A stretch of DNA of 64,000 nucleotides from CAVXZE01 sp964615365 (GCA_964615365.1 CAZTOU010000006.1:62001-126000), one strand, 5' to 3'. Shown: positions 1 through 9,542, numbered from the stretch's first letter. A program made the numbers and translations. The notes: generated from the letters alone by a model not told the origin.

Positions 1-612
1 TACCTGAGGCTCATCGTCACCCGAGGCGAGGGATCCCTTGGCATCGATTCCAGCACCTGCACCAATCCGCGCATCGTCTGCATCGCGGACCAGGTGCGCC
101 TCTATCCCGAGGAGAAGATTCGAAACGGGATCGACCTGGTGACCTCGAGTCTGCGCAGGCCCCCCGCGGACGTCCTGGATCCGCGCGTGAAGAGCCTCAA
201 CTACCTGAACAGCGCCCTCGCCAAGCAGGAGGCGCGTCGTCAGGGGGCCGACGAGGCTCTGCTCCTGAACGCCGCCGGCCACGTGGTCGAGGCCAGCGTC
301 GCCAACGTCTTCGCGGTGCGCGCCGGAAGGCTGCTCACTCCACCGGCGAGTGACGGCGCTCTCGAGGGCCTCACCCGGGCCACCGTTCTCGAGCTCGCCG
401 CAGCGCAGCGGATCCCCGCCGAGGAACGCTCGCTCGGCCGCTTCGATCTGCTGGCCGCGGAAGAGGTCTTCCTCACCGGGAGCGGTGCTCGCATCATCGC
501 CGTCGGCTCCCTGGACGGGCACGGGATCGGCAAGGGCGGGGCGGGTTCCGTGACGAGGCAGCTCTACCGGGCCTTCGACGACTACACGCGCTCGACGGGC
601 ACGCCCATCTAG
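1..612 (+). CDS. Class IV PLP aminotransferase, C-terminal part (start lies outside the window)
   Basis: The reading frame is open from base 1, so the gene is 5' truncated by the window edge; 203 residues remain. The beginning reads YLRLIVTRGEGSLGID, typical of fold-type IV transaminases (branched-chain, D-amino-acid and aminodeoxychorismate lyase enzymes). The lysine codon at 190, within VKSLNYLNS, aligns with the PLP-binding lysine of IlvE. EASVANVF and FLTGSGARI are the later cofactor and substrate motifs. The motifs look more like branched-chain or D-amino-acid transaminases than aminodeoxychorismate lyase, but substrate cannot be settled without the N-terminus. proS follows 37 nt downstream and may be co-transcribed. 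Confidence 0.88.
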   Translation, partial: YLRLIVTRGEGSLGIDSSTCTNPRIVCIADQVRLYPEEKIRNGIDLVTSSLRRPPADVLDPRVKSLNYLNSALAKQEARRQGADEALLLNAAGHVVEASVANVFAVRAGRLLTPPASDGALEGLTRATVLELAAAQRIPAEERSLGRFDLLAAEEVFLTGSGARIIAVGSLDGHGIGKGGAGSVTRQLYRAFDDYTRSTGTPI

Positions 613-649
613 TAGTAGTGTCTAGCGCTCACCCGGAGGGAGGGCGCCG

Positions 650-2362
650 ATGCGCTGGTCGCAAGCATTCATCCCGACGCTGCGCGAGGACCCGGCCGAT
701 GCCGAGGCGCCGAGCCACAAGCTCCTGCTGCGCGCCGGCTTCGTCCGCCAGCTCATGACCGGCGCCTACTCGCTTCTGCCTCTGGGACTGCGCGTGGCGT
801 CCAAGATCGAAGGGATCATCCGCGAGGAGATGAATCGAATCGGCGGCCAGGAGTTCAGCCTCCCCGCCCTGCATCCCGCTGAGCTCTGGCAGAAGTCCGG
901 CCGCTGGGATCTGTTCGGCGAGGAGCTCTTCCGGCTGCGCGACCGCCATGGCGCCGAGTTCTGTCTGGGCATGACCCACGAGGAGGTCTTCGCCACGATC
1001 GCCGCGGAGCTGCGTTCGTACAAGGAGCTGCCCCAGATCTGGTACCAGTTCCAGACCAAGTTCCGCGACGAGGCGCGTCCCAAGTCCGGTCTGCTGCGGG
1101 TGCGCGAGTTCCTGATGAAGGATGCCTACTCCCTCGACTTCACCGAAGAGGGACTGGATCACGCCTTCCAGCTGCACTTCGAAGCCTACCGACGCATTTT
1201 CGAGCGATGCGGTCTCGATACCATCGCGGTCGAGGCTTCCTCCGGTGCCATGGGCGGCAGCGAATCGATCGAGTTCATGATCCCGAGCGACGCGGGAGAG
1301 GACTGGATCGCCTCCTGCGATGGCTGCGGCTATGCCGCCAATACCGAGAAGGCCACCTCGGGCCTGATCCCTGTGGAGGATGCGCCCGCGCTGGATGTTC
1401 CCGAGAAGTTTCCGACCCCGGGCATCCGGACCATCGAGGATCTGGCCCGCTTCGAGGGCGGTGCGGCACCGGAGCGGCAGATCAAGACCCTCGTCTACCT
1501 GATCGACGGGGAGACCACGCTGGTACTGCTGCGCGGCGACCATGCGCTCGTCGAGCAGAAGCTGCTCGACGGGACGGGGGCCACCGAACTCCGCCCTGCG
1601 GCGCCCGACGAGGTTCGTGCCGCGCTGGGTGCCGGGCCCGGGAGCCTGGGTGCCGTGGGCGTGAAGGACCACCCTGTTCTCGCCGACCTGGCGCTTCGCG
1701 GCCGCACCGGCATGACCACGGGTGCAAACCAGGACGATTTCCACCTGCGCGGCGTGGACGTGGACCGCGACATTCAGGCGAGCCGGTGGCTCGATCTTCG
1801 GGAGGTCGCCGAGGGCGACCTCTGTCCCGCCTGTGAAGCGCCGCTCAGCGTCCGCAAGACCATCGAGGTGGGCCACGTCTTCAAGCTGGGAACGAAGTAC
1901 AGCGAGGCGCTTCGGGCTCTGGTTCAGGATGAAGCGGGCGAGGCTCGCCCCATCATCATGGGCTCCTACGGGATCGGGATCGGTCGCAGCATGGCTTCGG
2001 TGGTGGAGTCTTGCCACGACGAGAACGGAATCATCTGGCCGCTCTCGATCGCGCCTTTCGAGGTCGTGGTGACCGTGGTGAACCCCAAGGACGTGGAATG
2101 CAGCGAGGTGGCGCAGCACATCTACGAGGCGCTGCAGGGCGAGGGGATCGAGGTTCTCATCGACGACCGCGGCGAGCGACCCGGCGTCAAGTTCAAGGAC
2201 GCCGAGCTGGTGGGGATTCCCTACCGGATCACCGTCGGGCCGAAGGGCCTGGCGAACGGCAAGGTCGAGGTGTTCCGCCGCCGGGGCGGCCGCAAGCGCG
2301 AAGTGGACGCCCAGAGAGCCGCAGACGCCGTCATCAACAACGTTTTGGAGGAGCGCCGCTAG
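650..2362 (+). CDS. proS: Prolyl-tRNA synthetase, bacterial type with editing insertion
   Basis: This cytoplasmic class II synthetase charges tRNA-Pro with proline. The 570-residue length is usual for the bacterial form. Motif 2 lies near residues 139-160 (RDEARPKSGLLRVREF). Motif 3 is GSYGIGIGR at 438-446. The editing domain, inserted between motifs 2 and 3, spans about 220-405 and keeps the family lysine in QIKT (K279). The C-terminal anticodon-binding domain begins around residue 470 (FEVVVTVVNPKD). The ATG is preceded by a GGAGGG ribosome-binding site about 10 nt upstream. Confidence 0.97.
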   Translation: MRWSQAFIPTLREDPADAEAPSHKLLLRAGFVRQLMTGAYSLLPLGLRVASKIEGIIREEMNRIGGQEFSLPALHPAELWQKSGRWDLFGEELFRLRDRHGAEFCLGMTHEEVFATIAAELRSYKELPQIWYQFQTKFRDEARPKSGLLRVREFLMKDAYSLDFTEEGLDHAFQLHFEAYRRIFERCGLDTIAVEASSGAMGGSESIEFMIPSDAGEDWIASCDGCGYAANTEKATSGLIPVEDAPALDVPEKFPTPGIRTIEDLARFEGGAAPERQIKTLVYLIDGETTLVLLRGDHALVEQKLLDGTGATELRPAAPDEVRAALGAGPGSLGAVGVKDHPVLADLALRGRTGMTTGANQDDFHLRGVDVDRDIQASRWLDLREVAEGDLCPACEAPLSVRKTIEVGHVFKLGTKYSEALRALVQDEAGEARPIIMGSYGIGIGRSMASVVESCHDENGIIWPLSIAPFEVVVTVVNPKDVECSEVAQHIYEALQGEGIEVLIDDRGERPGVKFKDAELVGIPYRITVGPKGLANGKVEVFRRRGGRKREVDAQRAADAVINNVLEERR

Positions 2363-2447
2363 GGCAAGCGCCGAAGGCGCGCGAAGTTCGGTAAGGCTGG
2401 TGTGCGCAGCCTTCTCCCGGCGCGGAGCTGCGGTATTCTGGGCGGCG

Positions 2448-3014
2448 ATGTCGGTATCCGCTTCGTCTCAGCGCCGCGGTCGCTGGCTCACCTGGGCAAA
2501 CGGGCTCACGGCCTCGCGCCTGGTGGCGGCGCCGCTCCTCGCCCTGGCGATCCTGCGCGAGGCAGACGGGGTGGCGCTGGTCATCTTCGTCGCGGCGGTG
2601 CTGACGGATTTCCTCGACGGACCGGTGGCGCGCCGCTCCGGGGAAGCCTCCTCCTTGGGAGGTCTTCTCGACCACGCCACCGATGCGGTCTTCGTCACCG
2701 CTGGGACCGGCGCCCTTGGCTACACCGGCCAGGTTCCAGTGCTCCTTCCCTGTCTGATCGCCGCCGCATTCATCCAGTACTCCGTCGATTCCCGGGTGGC
2801 GGGTGGCGGGTCGCTCCGCACCAGCTTCCTCGGGCGCTGGAACGGGGTCGCCTACTACGTGCTGCTCGGGATCCCCGTGGTGCGCGACGGCCTGGGCCTG
2901 GCCTGGCCCGGCGCTCTGCTGGTGAGCGCGATCGGATGGGCGCTGGTGGCGAGCACGCTGGTCTCGATGGCGGACCGCCTCCGGCCGGGGTTGCGCCGTG
3001 GTGCCGATGCGTAG
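2448..3014 (+). CDS. CDP-alcohol phosphatidyltransferase family membrane protein
   Basis: The 188-residue protein carries the complete family signature: D54xxD57G58xxA61R62, then eight residues, G71xxxD75xxxD79. The aspartates bind the divalent metal that activates the CDP-alcohol donor. Several hydrophobic helices follow, as expected for an inner-membrane phospholipid headgroup enzyme of the PgsA/PssA superfamily. The acceptor alcohol cannot be assigned. An in-frame GTG at 2400 would add 16 residues, but the ATG at 2448 places the protein start where family members begin. The 3' end overlaps the next gene by 17 nt, suggesting co-translation. Confidence 0.85.
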   Translation: MSVSASSQRRGRWLTWANGLTASRLVAAPLLALAILREADGVALVIFVAAVLTDFLDGPVARRSGEASSLGGLLDHATDAVFVTAGTGALGYTGQVPVLLPCLIAAAFIQYSVDSRVAGGGSLRTSFLGRWNGVAYYVLLGIPVVRDGLGLAWPGALLVSAIGWALVASTLVSMADRLRPGLRRGADA

Positions 3015-4146
3015 CGCCCTCAAGACGACGGCACTCTTTTGCGTCTCCGCGCTGCTGGCCGTCGCGATCGCCGAGGTAGCGCTGCGTATCTTCGCGCCGA
3101 TTCCCTACTCGATGAAGGTCGAGTACCAGACCGATCCATTCCTGAGACTGAAGCTGGAGCCGAAGCGCGTCTACCGCCTCGCCGACGGGGGCAGCTGTAC
3201 GGTGAACTCCGCCGGCTACCGCGGTCCCGAGTTCGAGATCCCAAAACCTCCGAAGCTGTTCAGGATCGTGGCCCTGGGCGGTTCCTCCACCTTCTCCTAC
3301 CAGACCGACGACGCGCAGATCTGGACGCGACGGCTGGAGGAGAAGCTCCGCGCCCGCTTCGGCGGCGGGATCGAGGTGGTGAACGCCGGCGTGCCGGGTT
3401 ACAGCGTCTTCAACTCGAAGGTCAGCTACCTCTACCGGATCCGCGACCTCGAGCCCGACGCGCTGCTCCTCTATCACACCTGGAACGACATGAAGTTCTT
3501 CCGCCGCATAGAGAAGGGGCACGCCTTCAGTGCGGCTCCATTTCGCCGACGCCCGCTGCGCGACTTCCTGCGCCGCTTCCAGATCGTGTGGCGCTCGCGC
3601 AGCCTCTTCTACCTCGACGAAGACGGCCTTCCACCCAGAGAGGACGGCTGGCTGGAGGCCGATCCGTCCGAGTCGGTCGTCATCTCCGAAAGCGGTCGGG
3701 CCCACCGCTGGGAACGGGCCCAGTACGAAGATCTGGCCCTGCTGGCCAGCACGGACGGCGTGCTGCCTGTCTTCGTCTCGCAGGCGGGGCTTCTCGCCGA
3801 TGAGAACCTCGATGATTCCGTGGTGCGCCGTCGCGTCTACACCGAGTACCAGGGTCTCGACTACCCGGAGGTCCTGCGTCAGTGGAAGGCGATTGGCGCC
3901 ATCCAGCGCGGTGCGGCGGAGCGCCACGGCGGGCTCTTCATCGATGCCTACCGAACGGTTCCCCACCGGATCGAGAACTTCCGCGATCACGTTCACCTGA
4001 CGCCGGCCGGGAACGAGGCGGTCGCAGCGGCGATCTTCGCTGGACTCACCGGGAGCCCGGTCTTCACCGAGCGGCTGGCCGCCTCAGGTGCTCTGCGAGG
4101 CGCGCGACCCGAACAGCTCGCGACTGACGCGGCGCAGGAAGACTAG
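2998..4146 (+). CDS. Membrane-anchored SGNH/GDSL-type hydrolase
   Basis: The protein has 382 residues. A hydrophobic segment (about 8-33) looks like an uncleaved signal anchor, placing the catalytic domain outside the cytoplasm. SGNH block I is ALGGSSTFS (nucleophile S96). Block II is NAGVPGY (129-135). Block III is the TWND segment (N163). The Asp-His pair of block V is in DHVHLTPAGN near the C-terminus. Family members are esterases or O-acyl hydrolases acting on lipids or polysaccharides; substrate unknown. GTG codons at 2998 and 3001 and an ATG at 3007 are possible starts. The gene overlaps the preceding phosphatidyltransferase, and its 3' end overlaps the opposite-strand gene by 63 bp. 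Confidence 0.82.
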   Translation: MVPMRSALKTTALFCVSALLAVAIAEVALRIFAPIPYSMKVEYQTDPFLRLKLEPKRVYRLADGGSCTVNSAGYRGPEFEIPKPPKLFRIVALGGSSTFSYQTDDAQIWTRRLEEKLRARFGGGIEVVNAGVPGYSVFNSKVSYLYRIRDLEPDALLLYHTWNDMKFFRRIEKGHAFSAAPFRRRPLRDFLRRFQIVWRSRSLFYLDEDGLPPREDGWLEADPSESVVISESGRAHRWERAQYEDLALLASTDGVLPVFVSQAGLLADENLDDSVVRRRVYTEYQGLDYPEVLRQWKAIGAIQRGAAERHGGLFIDAYRTVPHRIENFRDHVHLTPAGNEAVAAAIFAGLTGSPVFTERLAASGALRGARPEQLATDAAQED

Positions 4147-5079
4147 ACCGATCGCGGCATTGAACAGTATGAAGAAGTTGTGCTGGACGATGCCGAACGC
4201 CGTCACCCTAGCCGCGTCGTAGTCGGGAAGCAGGAGCGACCACATGGTGATGGCGACGGCGCGGAAGGGGCCCGGGACGAGGGTGCTGAAGAAGATCACC
4301 GGCAGGTAGCCGAGCATGTCGAGAAAGCCGAGGGGGACACCGAATAGCTCCGCTGCCTCCGAGTAGACCCAGGCCGCGGCCACCAGCGCCGGGGAGCGGA
4401 TCACGATGATGGTCAGGTAGTACCAGGGGCTGGCGTTGCGAAACGAGAGAAAGACCTGGCGCTCTCGGAGCGTGGAGGAGGCGAAGCGGGGGCTCCGGAA
4501 GTAGTAGACGAACGCCGCGAAGAAGAGCAGGGCGACTGCGGCGATCCAGGGAATCCAGTGAAAGAGTTCGGGAAGCTGGTTCCAGCGCAGCGTCACGCCC
4601 TCCATCGCCCAGAAGAGCAGGTAGTAGAACTCGCAGAACATGATGAAGAGAATGCTCGAGCCGATCTGCCAGCCCGGGACGCCGTCGCGGCGATTCAGGT
4701 AGACGGCGATCGCTCCCTTGCCGACCTGCTCGTTCACGATCGAGATGATGTAGCTGCTGGCGCGCACCGGGAGCAGAGCCAGGTACGGAACTCTGGTATT
4801 GAACCAGTTCACCACCCGCCAGAGCACGAGCGTGTCGATCAGCAGGTAGAGGAACGAATAGGGAACCATTAGTGCCAGCCAGCGGGTCCACTTCACACTG
4901 GCGAAGATGTCGCCGAGGTACGCCAGCGCCGTCTGTGGTGGCTGCTGGCTCTGCGCGGCCCCCTCGATGCGGAAGTAGAGGAAGCCGAAGCAGACGATGG
5001 TGATCGCCCACGGCAGCAGGCGCTTCCACAGGGCCGGGCGCGGCTTCGAACCACCTTGCGGTTCGGGATTCGCGTTCAC
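4084..5079 (-). CDS. Polytopic membrane protein, probable LPG-synthase-TM/flippase-like family
   Basis: The 331-residue protein has about eight hydrophobic segments, starting near residue 24 (LLPWAITIVCFGFLYF). An internal GKGAIAVYLNRRDG segment and a VPGPF segment near the last helices resemble the lysylphosphatidylglycerol-synthetase transmembrane/flippase-like family (PF03706), but this rests on pattern only. The GTG start at 5079 is chosen because it overlaps the stop of the upstream gene as GTGA. The coupling to an NAD(P)-binding epimerase-like protein suggests a shared role, perhaps in lipid or envelope metabolism. The 3' end is convergent with, and overlaps, the SGNH hydrolase gene. 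Confidence 0.6.
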   Translation of the reverse strand: MNANPEPQGGSKPRPALWKRLLPWAITIVCFGFLYFRIEGAAQSQQPPQTALAYLGDIFASVKWTRWLALMVPYSFLYLLIDTLVLWRVVNWFNTRVPYLALLPVRASSYIISIVNEQVGKGAIAVYLNRRDGVPGWQIGSSILFIMFCEFYYLLFWAMEGVTLRWNQLPELFHWIPWIAAVALLFFAAFVYYFRSPRFASSTLRERQVFLSFRNASPWYYLTIIVIRSPALVAAAWVYSEAAELFGVPLGFLDMLGYLPVIFFSTLVPGPFRAVAITMWSLLLPDYDAARVTAFGIVQHNFFILFNAAIGLVFLRRVSRELFGSRASQST

Positions 5080-6080
5080 CGGATGCCTCCCTCCTCCCCC
5101 AGACAGCGCCGCAGCGTCTCGTCGAGGGGTGTGAGCGTCAACCGGAGCCGCTCGCAGCAGGGACTCGGGTCGATCTGGTCGTCGTGCTCGAGAACTCCCA
5201 GCATCGCGGGGGTGATCGGAGGATTCTCCGAGAAGCGCTCTGCCAGCCGGGCGAAGAGCTTGGCTACGGCCAGGGGGACCGGTAGGAATCGCGGCTTCTT
5301 CGCGGCCAGCCCGGCCGCGCGGAGCACCAGCTCCCGGTGGCTCAAGGACTCGGGACCGGCCAGATCCAGGACCGCGTCGTCGCCTTCTTCCTCGGAGAGA
5401 GCGTTCTCGATCGCAGTCGCCACGTCCTCCGCGTCGATCGGCTGCTCCAGGGAGGTGCCGCCGCGCACCAGCGGGACGAGGGAGGACCGGAGCTTGCTGC
5501 ACAGGGCGAAGGCCGCGATCTCACCCGGGCCGAGCACCATCGGCACCCGGAGCACCGTGACCGGTACGGGGCAGTCGAGCAGGATGCGCTCCGCTCTTCC
5601 CTTCGACGCCAGGCAGGCGTTCTCCGCCTCGGGGTGCGCGCCGAGGATGCTCAGATACACGATTCGGCGAGTGCCCGCGCTCTCGGCGGCGCGGGCCAGG
5701 GCGCTGCAGGAGGCCTCGTGGGCATCGACGTAGCGGGCGCTCGCGGTCTCCTTCAGGATTCCGATCAGGTGGACGATGCGGTCGCATCCCCCCGCCGCTG
5801 TAGTGACCGAGTCGGCGTCACCGTAGTCGACGATGCGGATCTCCGGACGGCATTCCTCGGGAAGATCGCGAAGGGCGTTCGCGGCCCGCTCCGAGCGCAC
5901 CAGGGCGCGCACCTCCGGGGGAGCCGATCCTCGCGAGAGCAGGCTTCGGATCAACCGGACTCCGACGTGACCGTTGGCACCAGTTACGAGAATGCGCCGC
6001 TGTCGCTCCGTCACCCGAACTCGACCCCTTGCGGACGCGTCGTTCCAGCCACCCGATCCGTCTCCCACCCCGCTATCCAC
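5076..6080 (-). CDS. NAD(P)-binding epimerase/NmrA-like (extended SDR, NDUFA9-like) protein
   Basis: The Rossmann nucleotide-binding motif VTGANGHVG lies near residues 33-41. It is followed by the atypical-SDR pattern of NmrA/NDUFA9-type proteins: DYGDADSV, a conserved VHLIG strand, and a YLSILGA segment. No classical YxxxK catalytic pair is obvious, so it may bind NAD(P)H without redox chemistry. The GTG at 6080 has a strong AGAGGAG site 7 nt upstream that overlaps the stop of the preceding gene, giving 334 residues. A second GTG at 6014 would remove 22 extra N-terminal residues and is possible. It is translationally coupled to the downstream membrane protein. Confidence 0.75.
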   Translation of the reverse strand: MDSGVGDGSGGWNDASARGRVRVTERQRRILVTGANGHVGVRLIRSLLSRGSAPPEVRALVRSERAANALRDLPEECRPEIRIVDYGDADSVTTAAGGCDRIVHLIGILKETASARYVDAHEASCSALARAAESAGTRRIVYLSILGAHPEAENACLASKGRAERILLDCPVPVTVLRVPMVLGPGEIAAFALCSKLRSSLVPLVRGGTSLEQPIDAEDVATAIENALSEEEGDDAVLDLAGPESLSHRELVLRAAGLAAKKPRFLPVPLAVAKLFARLAERFSENPPITPAMLGVLEHDDQIDPSPCCERLRLTLTPLDETLRRCLGEEGGIR

Positions 6081-6093
6081 GGGGTGACTCCTC

Positions 6094-8346
6094 TTAGGGT
6101 ACCACCGCTTCCCCGTCCTCGGGCTGGTGGGATGGAGCCAGGCGGATCGGGAGGAGCTTGTAGGCGGGGGTGCCGCTCCCGGGGGCGAGGTGGTCGATGG
6201 GATAGAGCGGATTGGCTTCCGGGAAGTAGCTGACGGCGCAACCGGCCGGGACGTCGTAGGAGACGGCTGCGAGGCCAGAGACGCTGCGGCTCCGGCCGCC
6301 CAGGCGGCTGGTCAGGTCCAGGCGTTGCCCCTCTGCGATGCCCAGCTCTTCCATGTCCGCGCCGTTCAGCAGAACCACGCGGCGTCCGCCGCGGATGCCG
6401 CGATGGAGGTCATCGCCCCCGTAGACGGTGGTGTTGAACTGATCGTGGCTGCGCACCGTCATCAGGAGCAGCTGTCCGTCGGCCCGCTCGATCTCGGGAA
6501 GCGGCACGATCCGGAAGCTACCGCGACCCGTGGGCGTGGCGAACTCCCGATTCCGTGGCCCGTTCGGAAGCGCGAATCCCCCCGGCTCGCGAACCCGCTC
6601 GCCCATCTGCTCGAAGCCCGGGATGACCCGGGAGATTCGCACCCGGATCTCCTCGTAGTCCCGGATCAGCTCCTCCCACGGTACCCGGGTGGCGTCGCCG
6701 AGTGTCGCGCGGGCCATTCCGGCGATGATCGCGGGCTCGCTGCGAAGGGCCGCCGATGCGGGGGTCTGTCGCCCCTGTGAGCGGTGCACCACCCCCATCG
6801 AGTTCTCGACGGTCGCGAACTGGTCGCCGCTGTCCTCCGGGTCGCGCTCGCTCCTGCACAGGCTGGGGAGAATCAGCGCCTCCTCGCCCGTGATCAGGTG
6901 GCTGCGGTTCAGCCGCGTGGCGACGTGGACGGTGAGACGACAGCGGCGCAGCGCCCTTTCGGTGAACTCGGTGTCCGGAGAGGCGGCTGCGAAGTTGCCG
7001 CCCAGACCGATGAGGGCCCGCACCTTCCCGTCGTGCATGGCGCGGATCGCCTCGACGCAGTCGTAGCCGGCCTCGGTGGGCGCCGTGAACTCGAACTCAC
7101 GGTCCAGGCGCTGCAGGAAGGCCCGATCCGGCTTCGAGGTGATGCCCATGCTGCGGATTCCCTCCGCGTTGCTGTGGCCGGGCAGCGGGCAGAGGCCGGC
7201 GCCGGGTCTTCCGAGGTTGCCGCGCAGCATGAGCAGATTGGCGACCTCCTGGACGTTCTCCGCTCCGTGTCGGTGCTGGCAGAGTCCCGTGGCCCAGCAT
7301 GCGATCACCCGCTCGGAGGCGGCGTAGATCTCCGCGATCTCGGCCATCTCCTGCTGGGGTACGCCGCTCTGGTCGACCAGCTCCTCGAAGCTCCACTCGG
7401 CGAGGTTCTGGCGTAGCGCTTCGAAGCCCTCGCAGTGCCGGTCGATGAAGTCCCGGTCGAGCACGCTTCCCGGGCGGAGGCTCTCGAGGGCGAGGACCTC
7501 CTTCATGATGCCCTTGAGGAGCGCGATGTCTCCTCCGATCCGGACGCGGACGAAACGCTCTGCCAGAGCGGCGGCACCGGCGAATGGATTGCCCGGGGGG
7601 CAGAAGCGCAGCAGACCCCGCTCGCGGAGGGGGTTGATGCTGAGCACCCTGCACCCCCGCTTCACCGCCTTCGCGAGCGCGCCCAGCATGCGCGGGTGGG
7701 TGGTGCCCGGGTTCTGTCCCAGCACCAGGATCAGGTCGGCCTGCTCGAAGTCGTCCAGGCAGACCGTTCCCTTCCCGCTGCCGATCACCAGGGAGAGACC
7801 GGCGCGTCCGGACTCGTCACAGAGCTGGGAGGAGCTGGGCAGGCTGTTGGTGCCGAACTGCCGGGCGAAGAGCTGGTAGAGAAAGGCGGCCTCGTTGCTG
7901 GTTCGGCCCGAGCTGTAGAACACGACCTCCCGCGGAGACTCGACGAGCCGCAGGATCTCTCCGATGCGGTGGAAGGCGGCGTTCCACGAGATCGGCTCGT
8001 ATCGAACCGCGCCGGGGCGCAGGACCATCGGTTCCGCGATGCGGCCCTGCTGCTCGAGCCATTGGCCGCTCTGCTTCATGAGGAGCGGGATCGACTGGTG
8101 GGAGAAGAACTCGCGGGAGAGGAGGGGGCCGCCGAGCTCGTGGGCGATGGCCTTGACGCCGTTCTCGCAGCACTCGATCAGCGCCCGCTTCGATCTCTCC
8201 GGCCACGCGCAGCCGGGACAGTCGAAGCCGTTCTTCTGGTTCACCCGGAGCAGCGCGGGAAGGGTCTTCGAAAGACCCGCTCGAGAAGCGCGCTTGAGGC
8301 CGGTCCAGATTGCGCCCGGCCCCCCTGCCGCCTTGCCACCGGCCAT
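6094..8346 (-). CDS. FdhF/YdeP-family molybdopterin oxidoreductase
   Basis: This 750-residue protein is the usual size of YdeP-like molybdoenzymes, which are related to formate dehydrogenase H. NGFDCPGCAWP near residues 38-48 is the family hallmark that replaces the normal N-terminal [4Fe-4S] cysteine cluster. Two pterin-cofactor regions are visible: FYSSGRTSNEAAFLYQLFAR with LILVLGQNPGTTHPRM, and the C-terminal domain with RSHDQFNTTVYG. Physiological substrate is unknown; E. coli YdeP is linked to acid resistance. No fdhD or cofactor genes are adjacent. The gene starts 64 nt after the preceding hydrolase and ends 13 nt before the epimerase-like gene. Confidence 0.9.
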   Translation of the reverse strand: MAGGKAAGGPGAIWTGLKRASRAGLSKTLPALLRVNQKNGFDCPGCAWPERSKRALIECCENGVKAIAHELGGPLLSREFFSHQSIPLLMKQSGQWLEQQGRIAEPMVLRPGAVRYEPISWNAAFHRIGEILRLVESPREVVFYSSGRTSNEAAFLYQLFARQFGTNSLPSSSQLCDESGRAGLSLVIGSGKGTVCLDDFEQADLILVLGQNPGTTHPRMLGALAKAVKRGCRVLSINPLRERGLLRFCPPGNPFAGAAALAERFVRVRIGGDIALLKGIMKEVLALESLRPGSVLDRDFIDRHCEGFEALRQNLAEWSFEELVDQSGVPQQEMAEIAEIYAASERVIACWATGLCQHRHGAENVQEVANLLMLRGNLGRPGAGLCPLPGHSNAEGIRSMGITSKPDRAFLQRLDREFEFTAPTEAGYDCVEAIRAMHDGKVRALIGLGGNFAAASPDTEFTERALRRCRLTVHVATRLNRSHLITGEEALILPSLCRSERDPEDSGDQFATVENSMGVVHRSQGRQTPASAALRSEPAIIAGMARATLGDATRVPWEELIRDYEEIRVRISRVIPGFEQMGERVREPGGFALPNGPRNREFATPTGRGSFRIVPLPEIERADGQLLLMTVRSHDQFNTTVYGGDDLHRGIRGGRRVVLLNGADMEELGIAEGQRLDLTSRLGGRSRSVSGLAAVSYDVPAGCAVSYFPEANPLYPIDHLAPGSGTPAYKLLPIRLAPSHQPEDGEAVVP

Positions 8347-8410
8347 TTGCCCTCCGCGGCCGGAGTCTAGCCTGGATTCTTCACGATCCCTCGCACCCTG
8401 CCCGCAAGAG

Positions 8411-9217
8411 TCATGGGGCGACCTCGCGGAGAAAACGCCCGATCCGCCGGAAGTACTCTGCGCCGCCCACCAGGGTGGTGTCGTTGTGTCCGGCGCCCGC
8501 GATCGTCTCGAAGGTCTTTGGCTCGGGAGCTGCCGCGAACAGGCGCCGCCCTAGCTCGAACGGAATGATCCGATCCCCGTCGCCATGGAAGAAGAGGAGC
8601 GGACAGCGCGCGCGCCGGATCTTCTCGTCGGAGGGGAAGCGCCGACCGATCAGGGCTCCGAGCGGGATTCCGATCGCCTCCCGAGCCACGTCGGCAATCG
8701 AGGTGAAGGTGCTCTCCAGGATCAGCCCGGCCAGCCGTCGCTCCGCCGCCAGGTCCACGGCCACCGCCCCGCCCAGAGAGCGGCCGAAGACGATGATCCT
8801 CTCGGGCGAATAGCCGCGGCTCTTCTGCAAGTGCTCGAGTCCGGCCCGCGCGTCCGCATACACGCCGTCTTCGTCGGGTCTTCCTTCGCTGAGTCCATAC
8901 CCGCGGTAATCCAGCAGGAGGACGTCGACGCCGAGAGACGCCAGATCGGCGGCGTTGGGGAGGCGGTGGGAGGCATTCCCTGCATTCCCGTGGAGAAACA
9001 GAAGAGAGCGCGTGGCGCCGGGCGCGGGCAGGAAGAAGGCGTGGATCCGGACGCCGTCCTCGGTGGTGAGGAAGAGACTCTCGGCCTCGATGCCGAGGGC
9101 CTCGGGCGTCACGTCGACTCCCGGGGACGGTTGGAAGATCAGACGGTCGAACAGAGCGAGCTGCAAGAGGAAGATTCCGACGAGAAGCGAGATTGCTGCC
9201 AGCAGCAGGAGCCGCAT
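8411..9217 (-). CDS. Membrane-anchored alpha/beta hydrolase (BEM46/YfhR-like)
   Basis: The 268-residue protein has an N-terminal hydrophobic anchor (about 3-22) followed by an alpha/beta-hydrolase fold. The oxyanion region is LHGNAGN. The nucleophile elbow is GRSLGG. The acid is in HGDGDRIIP and the histidine in GAGHNDT, so the triad is complete. This layout matches BEM46/YfhR-type serine hydrolases, whose natural substrates are mostly unknown. It begins only 10 nt after sufT and so is probably transcribed with the SUF operon; a direct role in Fe-S assembly is not implied by its family. Confidence 0.85.
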   Translation of the reverse strand: MRLLLLAAISLLVGIFLLQLALFDRLIFQPSPGVDVTPEALGIEAESLFLTTEDGVRIHAFFLPAPGATRSLLFLHGNAGNASHRLPNAADLASLGVDVLLLDYRGYGLSEGRPDEDGVYADARAGLEHLQKSRGYSPERIIVFGRSLGGAVAVDLAAERRLAGLILESTFTSIADVAREAIGIPLGALIGRRFPSDEKIRRARCPLLFFHGDGDRIIPFELGRRLFAAAPEPKTFETIAGAGHNDTTLVGGAEYFRRIGRFLREVAP

Positions 9218-9227
9218 CGGCCCCGAG

Positions 9228-9542
9228 CTACATCCCCAGTTCGAGGCGGGCGGCCTCGGACATCATGCCGGGATCCCAGGGTGGGTCCCAGATCAGATCG
9301 ATCTGGACGTCGCGAACCCCCTCGATCTTCCGGGCCCTGGTCTCGATCTCCACCGGCAGGATCTCCGCCACCGGGCACATCGGCGAGGTGAGGGTCATCT
9401 CGATGCGGACGGCCCCGCTCTCTTCCACGTGCACCTCGTACACCAGACCGAGCTCAAAGATGTTCACGGGAATCTCCGGGTCGTAAACCTCCCGGAGCAT
9501 AGCGACCACATCCTGCTTCACTTTCGCACAGCCGGGATCCAT
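9228..9542 (-). CDS. sufT: SufT-type Fe-S assembly factor (MIP18/DUF59)
   Basis: The 104-residue protein is a single MIP18/DUF59 domain. It contains the family motifs YDPEIPVNIFELGLV (residues 20-34) and TSPMCPVAE, whose cysteine is conserved among SufT and PaaD-like maturation factors. These proteins act in cytoplasmic Fe-S cluster assembly or transfer to client proteins. The position as the last suf gene, 39 nt after sufU, supports the assignment. The C-terminal IDLIWDPPWDPGMMS motif is also typical. Confidence 0.93.
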   Translation of the reverse strand: MDPGCAKVKQDVVAMLREVYDPEIPVNIFELGLVYEVHVEESGAVRIEMTLTSPMCPVAEILPVEIETRARKIEGVRDVQIDLIWDPPWDPGMMSEAARLELGM